Part shown: in pieces, positions 1 to 12,327 of the stretch
Position numbering within the stretch: the stretch's first letter is position 1
Layout of the letters: every line of letters starts with the position of its first letter
NCBI GenBank assembly: GCA_000499405.2
Contig: HG738137.1
Coordinates: forward strand, 20,670,603-20,734,602
Length of the DNA: 64,000 bases
Reading direction: 5' to 3'
Origin: Onchocerca volvulus
Lineage: Eukaryota; Nematoda; Chromadorea; Rhabditida; Onchocercidae
Notes under the pieces: model-generated
Database searches by the model: none
Told to the model about the DNA's origin: nothing
Seen by the model: the letters and a program-made list of their open reading frames with translations, nothing else
Position numbers and translations under genes: made by a program

Positions 1-2445
1 TTACATGCATGAATGAAATGCGTTTAGTTATTCAATAAAGGAAGGTTAGGGTTGCTATACTGTCATTTCTGTAATGCATAAATCATATAGGGAAGAAGAA
101 TCTAAGGTTGCTAGATGCTTTTTTTTTTTTATTTTTTCCAGAAATTATAATATAATGGAATTATGATCGAGAATTTGCTTCTGAATTGAACGCTTCTTCC
201 TTTGCGAGATAACAGAAAGTAAACTCTCAAGTTTGATATGATAATATAACTGTAGAAGGAAATGTTTGAAAGAATTGTATGGTGTTTCTATCATCTGCTT
301 GAAGGAATCCAAAATTCGTTCAATCTAAAAACACAGATTACAAATTATTGAACTTCTGAACAATGCTGCAATCAATTTAGAAAAGATAAGAATGTTTTTT
401 AATATAACAATTTGCATTGAAAATGCGAGTAAGTAAAATATCACAAGGTTTCAAATGGACAGTTACAAATTTATGAAGTCTTTCTGAAACTAGTAATGAC
501 TTAATAAAAATCAGGATAAAATGACATTCTGCAATTTTAGGAATTAGCAAGAACAAAATTGGTCGATTGATCTGTTATGTGCATCAAGAATTGATGGAGG
601 AAAAGGATGTATCATAATGATGAATCTGACAAATTTACAATACAACAACAGTATCAACTGAATATAGAAGAGTTTGAATTTTGTCGCTAAATATTATCTG
701 AATTGACAAATACTTTCTAGTCAACATAGTATCAATTCTTCATCCGTTATGGGTTTTCGTTATGTTATCACTCCTAGAAGGAAGGAAAGAAAGGTATTCT
801 TATTTCAATATAAATAAGTTTTTGTATATGATGAAGTCAGTTTGTTTTATTGTTTGAATTGGAAATTAAAAAGAAAAGAGTAATATCCATTTACATTACT
901 GAAGTTTATTTCTTCTAAAATTTTTCATCTTAAATTTATGCTAGTTCAATTTTTCGGTAGTCTTTATTTAGTATCGATTTTTCGTTTTTAATTTCCTTGA
1001 CCAAACTAAATCTCTTTTCGACATTGCCGCTAATCTGTTGCTGTTTGAGCAATTAAATTCATGTCTCTTCTTATTGAAATTTTTAAAGATTTTTTTGCTT
1101 CTCTGATATTAGTGCTTCAAATTTTTTATCAAGTCTTTTTTTTATGTTTGTGCCATATCTTAGTAGATAATTTTGACTCTCTTTATGGTGAGAGTTGCTT
1201 ACAATATTTTAAATATCACAAATGAGCCTGGTTATAAGACCGGAACATTTACACATGAATTAGTTTATGATCTTTTGCTATTGAAATTGGACTTGACAGT
1301 TACAAACAATGAAAATTACTTGGATATCGAACATTTATTTATATTCATCTTAAGTGATAAATCATGTGAGAAATATTTTGCAAGAAAAATACTTCGATTA
1401 TCAAAACAATTTCATATTATGAAATCATTTCTTTATAATGAAATATTCGTATAGTGCAAAAATATCTTGGCTATTTCAAGATATTTATATTATAAAATAT
1501 TTTGATTATTTCAACAGTCGAGAAAGCGCAGTGCGCTACAGATTTAGCTAATGAAAAAGTGATAATTCTGATCAAATGCAGGTCAGTTATTACAATGATA
1601 AAACCTTAGCTAACAATAAAAATGATGAAATTTGGGTCAACGATGAAAACGATGAAACATTTAAAACGATAGTTAGTGATGAAAAAAAATGAAAACTGAT
1701 TTGCGAATAGAATTCTTTAATTCCCCACTATTTATACTCATTGGAAATATTAAATTTGTATAAGTTGTTTCATAATTTGCTGCACTGTAACTGCTTTGCA
1801 ATTTATATAATAATAAAATTAGTAGTTATTTTATCACTAAGTAAATATTTCTGAACTTAAAGTTGAAGATTTAGTTGAAAAACGTCTAAATAATTTGTTT
1901 GATGAACAAGGAAACAAAAATCAGCTTATAATAATGTTCCTGAATGAGGTCATATCAAAGTCCATATATTAACATTACTAAAATGCCAATTGTTTCATTA
2001 AAATATGCAGAATTCTTTTCAGTATAGATGCAAATTTTCGTAATGTTTGCGGATTATTAAAATACGAAAATAAATTTCTCGATGTCTATAAATTTATTCA
2101 ACGATATTTTTTTTATCAAAAGTTGCTTGTTTAGTCGAGTCTTGACGTATGCCTTTCGCCGTGTTATTTGATTCACATTGAACTCTAAAATGTTTTTTTA
2201 TGATAAGTTTCAAGATTGTGCTGTAGAAAATTTTCTTAAATTGTTTCTTTGAAAAAGGAATTCAAGTTTTTCTTTTCTTATTTTTCTACAGCTCACAATC
2301 AGAAAAGAAATATTTTTAAGTTAGCATGTATTGCATACAATATATATTATTATCATAGCAATTAGCATATCATAATTTATGCACTCAAAATGAGAACAGA
2401 TTTTCGAGAGCTTATCCAGTCTTATCACAATTCTGTTATTAAGTG
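1..2445. other. Region upstream of the tyrosine kinase, no convincing gene
   Basis: AT-rich sequence with no recognisable protein domain. It contains two plus-strand ORFs without a family match: one from the ATG at 1185 to a stop near 1454 (89 codons) and one from the ATG at 1576 to the stop at 1692 (38 codons, acidic and Asn-rich). Both are short enough to be chance ORFs in AT-rich DNA. A pyrimidine-rich acceptor-like site (TTTTTCTACAG) ends near 2291 and could serve a 5' leader of the downstream kinase, but nothing confirms this. Confidence 0.5.
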
Positions 2446-5400
2446 ATGTCTAACGAGGGGAAATACTTCTTGGCAGAAGGTGATACTTTTCTGCTACCAA
2501 CAAACGCGATTTATCGGATGAATGATAAGTTAGACGATGCATCGGATCTTTCATCAGTATACTCAAATGAGCCAGAATCTGCAATTTGTGAAGGATCTGA
2601 TGCAGAGGAATTATATATGGATGATGCCGAATTCACTCGAAGACTTTATAAGTTCTTCATAGTTTAAATTTTAATTTTCTTGTAATTTTTAAACAGTATT
2701 ATGGTTTCCAAGTAGATAAACAGTTGCAAAACATTCATCCTTGCAAAAAAGAAAAATCTTTTCAAAAAACAGATGCCCACTGTCTTACGATTTTTCTTTT
2801 TCTTGTTTAAATTTGAACAAATTGACATCAGTTGTTTACAAATTATTTTGATTTCAGTCAGATTGAACTATAGAGCATTATCAATTACAGATTTGGCTTA
2901 GATATAAATGGTCTTCCATTACGGGATGATCTGCTTTTCAAAACATTCGACAAAGCCGCGAATTTCACTCTAAAGGTACAAAACCTTTCGTGGTGGCAAA
3001 AGTTCAAAGGGATCAAAGCGAACCCAATTCAGGCAAATATTTTTTCTTTGCAGTGTCATAAATGCAATACAAATTCGCTGCGTCATTTACAAATCCTCAA
3101 AAAATATCTTAAAAGCTCAGCTTTGTCATGAAAGTACTTTTAGAAGGATTTTTTGTCGGGAACTGGAACTTTGGCACAAATGATTTTGTTGTGTAATGAA
3201 GTCCTCGATATGATAAATTTTATTTACCGCAACTAACACAATGTTTTGATGAGTGTCGATAATACAACCGATAGCTTGAATAATTCAGATTCCTTTTTGA
3301 GAGTTTTGAAGTTATCTGCGGGTTATTGGCATTGAGAATTGATAGAGTTTGACGAAGTTTTGAAAGCTTCACTCATCGAATAACCAACTAAAGTAAAGGA
3401 TTGAATGAATGAGTGAATTTCTTAACAGATAAAAATTAATCAATTTGAGGGATAAGAATCTTTTTTATGGTAAAGTTACTTAAAACATGTGAATCCTATT
3501 ATAATTTACAACATGTCAACTTTAGGACAAAGAGTGCGCAGAGCGTTCTTTACTAAATGTGCCATAGCATAGCACAATTTACAATATGTTAATTATAGCG
3601 TAAAGGTCAAAAGTTTGTTCATATCAAGATATTTCTAAAATACAAAAGTCTTTGACTATTTCGTCATATCTGTATTTCAAAAATTATTTCCCATTTTTGC
3701 CAACAAGCTTCTCGAAACATATAAATTTGAGATATACAAATTCCTACAAATTCATGTTTTATAAATCTAGCCAAACTAAAGAATCGAAAAAGTCTGATCT
3801 TAAAATATTTTAGATTCTTGTTGCTTGGAGCTTGAAAGCCATAAAAAAAAACCAGTCGTGATTAATTTCTTCAAGCATGGGATATTTCCTTAGTTTGTTA
3901 TATCCTGTGCTAGTCCCTAGAACGGTGATAATATGCCAATCGGTTGTTTTTCTGCTTGCTAGATAATTGATATATTAGGTACCACACATCGCACTTTGGG
4001 ATTATTTCGGTGGTACATCATGCTTGGATATCAATTGCACAGCGGGTGATCAAATCAACGTACTTTGCGAAGAATATCAGTGATTTTCGAATACTTTCTC
4101 TTCTGATAAGCTTGTCATAATTAGTTGGGATAGAGATCCACAACCAATGGTCAAAAAATCGTTTCTTTTCCCAAAAAAATATAATACCTAAATTGATCTA
4201 TTCTCAAGCGTCGCATACTACTTTGTTTCCTATAGCGAACACATTTATATTTTTATTAAAAGATTTACAGTAAATGACATTTTAAGCAAACACATATTTT
4301 CCCAATAATAAATTAAACAAAATGAAGTATTTAGAGTTCGCGAAATTGATAGCATAACATCAGATGGTCGGACATTCTTGCGACTTCCAATGCAGTGGTC
4401 GTTGGGTCAGTGGGTTAGAAAGCGATCATTTCAATCAAACATCGGGCTGATACCATCTTGTTGGCTCATCAAGAAAAGTTTCTATGACGGTGGAATTCAC
4501 ATTTCATAACTGCCACTATTTATTGATGTTTAATTACTTGAAGTCCATGGACAAATTTTTTATATTTCAGAAAATAAAAGATTATTTGATCATCCAACAT
4601 GGTTTTTGGGAATCACTGATCTTAGTAATGCTTATGACTATCTCCTGGAAGATCGTAGTTCTTATAGACCAGGTAAGGAAAGTTTTTCGAATGACTATCG
4701 TAATTTCCATGTTGACTTGCATATTCTTTTCAATATTAGAATAATCTTGGCATGTTTTGATATATGCATGAGAGAAATAGAACGTTTTCTTTTCTTTAAA
4801 TCTTGAAATCTGCTGCGAAGAATTAAATAAGAAATAATTATGTCAACAAAAAAATAATGGGGAATTTTGTTCAAGGATTATTTGTCATGTTCTCACCAAT
4901 TTGGCTCAATATCGATGCTCGTGATCACCGGCCTTATATCATTCTTGTTATGTGTTGCAAAAGCAACAATATTTTGAATAAGATGATAAAAGCTTATACG
5001 AATCAAATTATATGTAAAATATGATTAAATCTTCAGAAATTGATTTTAAAAAGAAAACTAAAGCAGTAAAGAACTTATTCTGCTGGAAAGATTTGATATC
5101 ATTCTCCGAATAGATTGGAATTTAATGATTATTAGAGAAGTCCATATTAGTAACAATTATTTGATTGAATTTGAATTTGAAAAAGTAACATTGTAGCAGC
5201 GGAAGGAGCTCAGAATGAAATGAATGCGCAATTAACTTCTTCTCTGTATTCGCCAACTGTCAAGGATCAGACTCAAACTGGATTACGCTTCCCGAAGGTT
5301 AATTCATTATCATAAACAATGATTATTTACCAATGTTACAAGAGAACAGGAAAAAATTGGTGAATCATATTGCTAAGATTTTTATTATTCTATTCATTGA

Positions 5401-8400
5401 CTGAAAGGAATTCCGAGATGAGATAAAAATTTTGTGGACATCAACTAACCTTTCTTTTTTGTTTTCTATTCTTGATGTAGTAGTAGTATTAAGCAAAATT
5501 TATATTTAGTAATAAATGCCATTAATTTTCCTATCATTTTGTGATGTATTTCGTTGGATTTTCCGAGAACAGATGGCACGAAGTGAATGAAAAATGAAGG
5601 GGAAAGTCAATCGTTGACTGAAGTTGTTGAATCCAAGATTGTAGAATTATCCTCATCTTTTGGGCATTTATTTCCTGATTTCTCACTAAGTTCAACCTAC
5701 TTACATTCTACTCCTTCCTCGGTTACATTCTTATATCAGTTTCCAGATTTCTTAACGCCAAGCAACTATTTCAGCGGTTCAGGGTTCTTTTTTTTTTTGA
5801 TAGACATTACTCAATCTACAGATCTCGAAACAAATTGGTTATACTGCTACAATTTCAATTATTTTCAAATAAAATATATTACTACATAAAAGTTTATCAT
5901 TATCGCTTCTCGAAAAGGGATGATTTATTGAATCCTACAAATTAAAGCCTGTTTATTGTCTTTGATTTATTTCATGCTAAAGTCAAGTGTGGATAATTTG
6001 ATGTATGCAAAATAATTAAGCGTCATTTATTTATCGTGGATACATATAAAACAAAAAAGCTGGGAAAATTTCCTTTCCTTATCAGGTTTATTTTACCTAA
6101 AAACAAAAAAAATTTAAAACAGAATGTCTGTAAATTTTTAGGAAAGTGAATCAAAAAAGGACGCATCAATGATGATATCTTCAGACACACCTGCATCACC
6201 TGGTCATCAAAAAGTACCCAAGGTATGCATAGCGAACTTTTCCGCTGATTCGTTGGTTTAATCGTTCATTTAATTCCGCTCATAAATTAATATGAGACTT
6301 ATAGCAACTGTTCGAAAATGGATCATCTTGAAAAAATATAGTTTTCAACTGATTTTGAAATTCATCAAGCAAAGTTTGAGTATTTTCCATCATCCAATGA
6401 AGTAAAATTACAGGAATCAGTTGAGAAAGAATATAAAGATGAGAATAAATTTGGCTTTGAAAATGAGGATATCGATCTAGAACGTATTGAACATACATCA
6501 TTACCATTCTACATCAAAGCATGGAATTTTGAGTCTAATTTTAAAATTCAGTAAATTTCTTTTTCGAAACACATTTCATCCGAATTACTTCAGCAATTAG
6601 CATAGTATATGTTGTTTGTGTGCATATGTGTTTTAAAAAACATTTGCGTCATTGATTATGAGAAGAATTAAGATGAGTAATTGGTTAATTGAATAATCAC
6701 ATAGAAATATATTTCTAAATAGTTTAGCGAAATTAATATGATTTAGACTTATACAGTTCGTCGCAATCGAACTGGACGTTACTTGTTATTTAATCGACAG
6801 TTCGCAACACTCTACGACTTAATCTATTATTACACAAATTACCAATCACCAATTCCACATAAACTCAATTATGGACCGGCAAAGAAGGTCAGCTGAATTT
6901 TACCTCCATCTGCCTATTATCTTTACCTTTTACTTTTACCTATTCAAACGGTATTGCATCGCATGAACGTTTGTATTGAAAAATGCAATATTGAATGCCA
7001 AGATTTCTTATTTAAACTTTACATCGAGCTATATTAGAAATTAAACGAACAACTAAGTGGTTTTTAGAATTGTCATTTTATGCAGTCGATTAAGCTTCAC
7101 CATTTTAAAGTTGAAATTATACAGGTGAGCTTATTAGCCTAGGCATTTAAAAATTTAAAAAAAAAATTTCTCTTAATTTTTGTGGCGAAAAATAAATTCA
7201 TTACGCATTTCGGCTCTCCTAAAAAAGTATCGTCCTCTTCAGCAGCAAGTTGTTTATTTTCATAGTATTCCGGCACCATTTATTTCTCCTACTCGCGACA
7301 TTTATGCAATGACAATGAAAAGTGAGCAATGGGCAGCGCGATATTTTGACCAGGTATGTCTCTTGTGCAGGTTTTGAAAAAAGTTCAATTTCTTTTAATA
7401 GGGAATTTCTAAAATGGAAATCAAAAATATTGATTTCTCAATTTTTCGGTAAAATAATTCCATCAAATTAACACTACATTTATTTGTACTAGGTTTTAAT
7501 TTAAACATTTTCAGATAACAGAACCAGTACTTCTATCACAACCATTTTCCTTTATATCCCGATCCATTTTCGATCCTAACAAAAAGTCACACATGGAATT
7601 TGCTCAGGCTGTACAACTTAGTAGTGATGCCATCGAAGAAGCTCGAAGTTACATGAAGGATTCTTTATCAAAGAAATCTCCCAAAATCTCCTCCTCTTTT
7701 TCCCAAGTAATTTAGCTTTCCAAATATTATAAATGTTTTTTTTTTAAACTCCTGACACTTTTTCCCAAAAATTACTTCTAGGATGATCAAGTTCCAAAAG
7801 CAGGAAGCGGAAAAGTGTCATTTTTTATGTTTGCGCTTTATTTTTACTGTTTACAGTACTTTTAGATCTTTAAATCTCCAATTGCATTATGTTTGATGAT
7901 GGAACGCAGTGGAAAATTTTTCATCCAATCATATGTTCGCAAATTCTATTTTAAGTTCATGCTACTGAATATAATATATCTCATGCTTTCTCCTCATCAG
8001 TTTCAAAAAAGTATTTTTTCAGGACCCAATTCCTGCAGCTACATCAACCGATGAATCAGTACTGAAGACGAATGATGCCATCGAAATCGACATCTCAAAT
8101 TTGGTCCGCAATTCCTGACGTCACTTTTATTAAGTTGCCTAGAAACACTCGTTGTTTGCATAATGAAACAATTTTTCAAATATAGAACGATTTCTTTCTT
8201 GCAACTTTGATTGAAAATCTTCGAAATTTTTGTATAATTTTGCAAAATTTTCAACTTTTAAATTACAGAAATATTCTCCAGAAGACATACTCGGATCCGG
8301 AGCATTTGGTGCAGTGTATCGCGGAAAATTGGAAACAGCTGATGGCCAAGAGGTAGTAAGTTATTTTCAAGAGTAGCATTAAGTTTAGAGTCGATTAAGA

Positions 8401-10276
8401 TCTTGAAATCATTATCATAAAAACAGGAAAATTCTTTTTTTTTTTTCGGGAATAAAGTGATATATCAATATTGCAGTAATTTAAATTGAATTCTGAAAGA
8501 GATTTAAGTTCACAGCTTAATAAATATTTTGTTTTTTTAAAAATAAAACTCTTATTTTTTTGGCATTACACCACATTTTCACTGACAGGGAAAATAAAAT
8601 ACTTTTAGATAAATGTTGCTATCAAAAAATTGAAATTGGTTCCATCGGAGACAGGTCATCGACAACTATGGATTTCAGAAATGGAAATTTTGCAGGCAAT
8701 TTATTAAAACTTTAGAGTTCAGAAAACCAAATTTTTATGTGAACATCAGAAACTGTATAAAAATTTCATAAAGCTATATAAGGATATTTTGGTCTAAAAA
8801 TATGCATGGGACAAATATTGAAATTCAATAAATTATTAATCAAAAGGAATATTATGGTAAAGGAATAAAAATTTTTTGAAAATATTTGAAGAAAAAAAAA
8901 TGGATTCACTTATAGACTGTCAAGTCCATCAGCTGAAGGATTTCAGATAATAAGTCATCCGAATGTTATGAAATTCTATGGTTTCTGTTACGATGAAACA
9001 AAAGAATATGTAATGCTCACATTCGAACTTATGGACATTGGATCGTTAGCTGATTTCATGAAGGTTTGTTTTACTTCGCAAATTTTGGATTTTACCTCTA
9101 AATTAGATGAAATTTATAAACTGACTATCAGCTACACGAATTTTTCCATCAATAAAATAAAGAACATGGCAATTTCCCAACCCTATTCGAGAGAATATAT
9201 GTCAGGCACATGAATATAATATATCGGAAAATGAACATGTCGATTTTCTCATGCAAATAGCGCGTGGTATGGCACATCTTCACTCATTTAACCCACCAAT
9301 TGTGCACGGTGACCTTGCTGCACGCAACGTACTACTTTGTCATCACCCGAAAGATCAGACAAGGTGTGCTACTATTTTATACTTGCCATTCCAGTCTACT
9401 TTACAGATTGAAATAATTGAAGACTAATTCTAAATTTAAAAGATCTTAGCAGATTACTAAATATCACAAACATTTCATAGGACTAAAAATTATGAGCGTT
9501 ATAGATATCTATTGAAAATAAGTGACTTTGGTTTATCAAAAACGACTCGTCACGAAGTGCACTTTCTGCCCGATGATCCGCAAAAAATGCCGTAAGTTGT
9601 GCAGCGATTTGCGAAATATGTAATTCAGTGCATTCGTAGACGAATATATGATCATATCTATGCTGCATTCATATCACTGCAGTTTCAAATGGTTGCCACC
9701 GGAAGTGTTACATCGTCGAGAGCTAAACATTAAATCAGATGTGTGGGCATATGCAATACTTGCTACCGAAATTTACGGTGTTGTTGATCCATATGGAATG
9801 CTGCCAAATGAAAAAGTGCTATCTTTCCTGAAAGGTACCTATTTCGAGATTTATATGTTTTGAGATATATTGATAATTATGACACTATGCAAAGACACAT
9901 ACTTCATTGGTATGTGAACTGAAACAAAATTTCAGTTTTAGTGATTGTAGTAATTATGATTCAAATTCATTATTATTTAGGGAACCTACTTAATATTCTG
10001 TTCCTTCTATTCAAGCAGAATTTGATTTCTCATTACTGAAAAATTCCAGATGATCATCAGATGGAGAAACCATCGATGATGCCTTATTACATCTACAATA
10101 TTATCTTACGATGTTGGCGAAAACAGCCTGTAGATCGACCAAATTTTAATGAAATTGTTCGTGATCTGATGCCATATTACATCGAATATGAAAGTAGTCA
10201 CATCGCTCTGTTAACATCCAGGATAATTGCGGAGTCTACAGCAAATAAAAAAGTTAAAGAACCGAAAGATGTTTAA
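2446..10276 (+). CDS. Non-receptor tyrosine kinase with divergent SH3 and SH2 domains (21 exons)
   Basis: Predicted cytoplasmic protein-tyrosine kinase of about 839 residues. Exons as read: 2446-2651, 2891-2975, 3979-4079, 4335-4489, 4571-4672, 5197-5297, 6142-6222, 6414-6551, 6747-6887, 7086-7124, 7228-7353, 7515-7706, 7782-7814, 8023-8103, 8269-8355, 8609-8695, 8947-9063, 9206-9363, 9481-9591, 9683-9834, 10050-10276. SH3 lies at residues 99-180 (IALWDYFGG start, IGLIPSCWL end). SH2 starts near 193 (PTWFLGITD), is interrupted by an acidic stretch, and resumes near 296 with FYIKAW, TYTVRRN and LYDLIYYY. The kinase spans 528-825: GSGAFG loop, VAIK lysine 562, HGDLAARN at 658-665, DFG at 692-694, KWLPPE. 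No signal peptide or membrane span is visible, and there is no Src-type tail tyrosine. The junction at 6551 is not canonical and the intron after 8695 has a GC donor. The start is the first ATG of the open frame, 3 bases after an AG. Exon 11's acceptor is weak. Domain identity is secure; the subfamily is not, though Src/Csk-type architecture fits best. Confidence 0.85.
3503..3720 (+). repeat. Dispersed repeat, plus copy (pairs with 53165-53395)
   Basis: This stretch inside intron 2 of the kinase gene matches the reverse complement of 53165-53395 over roughly 200 bases. Shared runs include ATTTACAATATGTTA, GCGTAAAGGTCAAAA, GATATTTCTAAAATACAAA and CATATCTGTATTTCAAA. The left part holds an imperfect internal duplication of the ATTTACAAYATGTYAA motif. 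No ORF or terminal inverted repeat is evident, so the class (old MITE or other non-coding repeat) is unknown. Confidence 0.75.
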
Positions 10277-10596
10277 GTTTTTATTTTTATTCGTAAATCA
10301 TGCATTTGCAGCTTTATTCTTATAATGTACTGTTTGTTCATGATATGTACAGAATATGGAACAAGAAATTTTTTAAATTTTATAATTTCAACAAACAACG
10401 AAGTAAATATGAAAAAATTCCACTTAAAAAAGTATCATTAAAATCGCCAGGGTAATATCTGAGAAATTAATCACCTTTCAAAGTTATCAGCTGATGGAAA
10501 AGAAGTTCAAATACACTCCATTTAGGAGAAAAATCAGAATAAATAAAAGTAATAACAGAATCTGCCATGAAAGATGAAAAACGAGCCATTAGATAT
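10277..10596. other. Convergent intergenic gap between kinase and CCDC25
   Basis: About 320 bp of AT-rich sequence between the stop codons of two genes transcribed toward each other. It must hold both 3' UTRs. No ORF, repeat or RNA gene was seen. Confidence 0.6.
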
Positions 10597-12327
10597 TCAC
10601 ATGAAATCATCAGAATCATTTCCACCATCATGATTAGAATGCATTTTTTCCTCGCTGAAAACATTATCATAGGAACGCATTTCGCGTTCTTTTTCTCTTC
10701 TTTCCATTTCTGCTTTTTCAGCTTCTTTGAGTTCGCGTTGCTTTGCTTTCTAAAAGAAGTTCAAGAAATTAAGGACTCGTGGGATTAGAAAAGAAACGAT
10801 CAGTTCATACATAATAATTAATCAATATGTCATTTGAAATTATCTTTTCTTCTTTTTTTTTTTTTTCATCGTTTTTCAGCATTCTTGAAAGTTTGTAAAT
10901 CAAGTAATGTACTCATTTCTAAGATAATGCAACGCAAGAGGTTGAAAAAATTTGAAGTTTTTATGAAAATGATACTAACAGTTCTTTAAACCAAGAAATG
11001 GTATTTTATGAAATTATATGTTTTTTCCGGAAATTGTTCAAAAATTTGAAAATCTACAATCAATTTAGAATATTTCTATTAGATATGATTGGGATCCTTC
11101 TTTGTCGATCAATTAGAATTGGCAAAAACAAATTAACAGGCGTTAAATTTGATCTCGAATAATCACATCTAAGACTTTCGATAGTGATTGAGAAAGTCTA
11201 CTAAACGCTTGTGCTTGTAATACAAATAAGTATATTACCTTAATCTGACGCTCTTTTGCATCTCTCTCTTCCCTCTCAACTCTGTAATCAATATCCAAGC
11301 GAACTTCAGTTTTGTTTAACCTATTAACAATATCATTTATGCGCTTTGCAACTCTTGTCTAAAAATAAAAAAATTTAATTTTCAGAATTTAAACTAATAA
11401 ATCAAAAAAAATTTACATTTTTTAAGCAAAATTGCAATGCATTACTTTAAGAGGAGTATATATCTAAAACAACGTTTTATTTTCCGCCCAAGAAATTACC
11501 TTTTTTACTTTTTTTTCATCCTTGAAGCCAATTTGTCCAATATCCATATTGCCTGTTTTCTTTAAATTATCCCAAGGAGTATAAACTATATCAATATTAT
11601 TCATTTTGTTGCCCTGAAAAGAAATGAAGCTTTTCTAATATTTGAAATCTTGTAAATACTATTTGGAATTCAAAAACAGAACACTCAAGATTTTTTTTGT
11701 TCGGAAAACAGAGTTAAGACGGTATTTTCGAAATCTAAATAAGTGAATACCTGGATGCTATTAGCTTTCACCAACTGAGCGCAATCTTCAACTAAAGCTT
11801 CCGGCATGTCATCGATTGTTTGTCCTGAAGGTAGACGCGCATAAACATGTGCAGATGAAACCTTGTCAACATGAAACCAAATATCTTCGGGCCAACCCCA
11901 CCTATAAATAACTGCATAAATTTCTACAATTCTTCCCTGCATATTTTGTCTGTGAGTTTTTCTAGCAAAGTTCCAGCAAAATTCAAGTGCTTCCTTAAAA
12001 AGAGCCTTTGAATGAAATCATCAAGTTACCAATTTTTCAACTTCCCATTTTTGGAAATAGCATAAGTTTCCAATTTTTCAATTTTATGCTCAGTTTTGTG
12101 TAAGCTAGACATAAAAAAATTATTTTCGCTTAATTATTCCTTACTTCTCAACACTTGCATTGTTTTACAAGAAAAAACAAAAAAAGAAGTAGTTTGCACA
12201 AGATCTATAAACATAATATTATTTTAATAAATTCTAACCTTATTAAATTTTCATTTTCAAATTTATCAACGCCCATATATAACATCACTGGTGGGTCAGT
12301 AACATTTGATGTAAATCTGATTACCAT
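10597..12327 (-). CDS. CCDC25: Coiled-coil domain-containing protein 25 orthologue (NFACT-R family)
   Basis: A complete five-exon gene for a 208-residue protein, the same length as human CCDC25. Exons in transcript order: 12327-12239, 11901-11751, 11613-11500, 11358-11239, 10749-10597; every junction keeps phase. Diagnostic stretches are [12 protein letters not shown] with SSAHVY (residues 32-52), [38 protein letters not shown], then a Glu/Lys/Arg-rich coiled coil (about 120-190) ending in NDSDDFM, which resembles the human NDSDEFM end. The N-terminal half is the NFACT-R (DUF814-like) domain shared with NEMF/Tae2, linked to ribosome quality control RNA binding; mammalian CCDC25 has also been described as a membrane receptor for extracellular DNA. 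Whether either role holds in worms is not shown here. The start MVIRFTS aligns with the human MVFYFTS start. It is convergent with the upstream kinase. Confidence 0.96.

Noticed and set aside
5587..5889. 100-codon plus ORF within the kinase gene
   Set aside because: It lies in an intron between phase-matched exons and is Ser/Phe-rich with no domain; likely chance.
7180..7227. Upstream extension of kinase exon 11 frame (LWRKINSLRISALLKK)
   Set aside because: No AG acceptor exists between the preceding in-frame stop and this stretch, so the exon was started at the AG ending at 7227, though that acceptor is weak.
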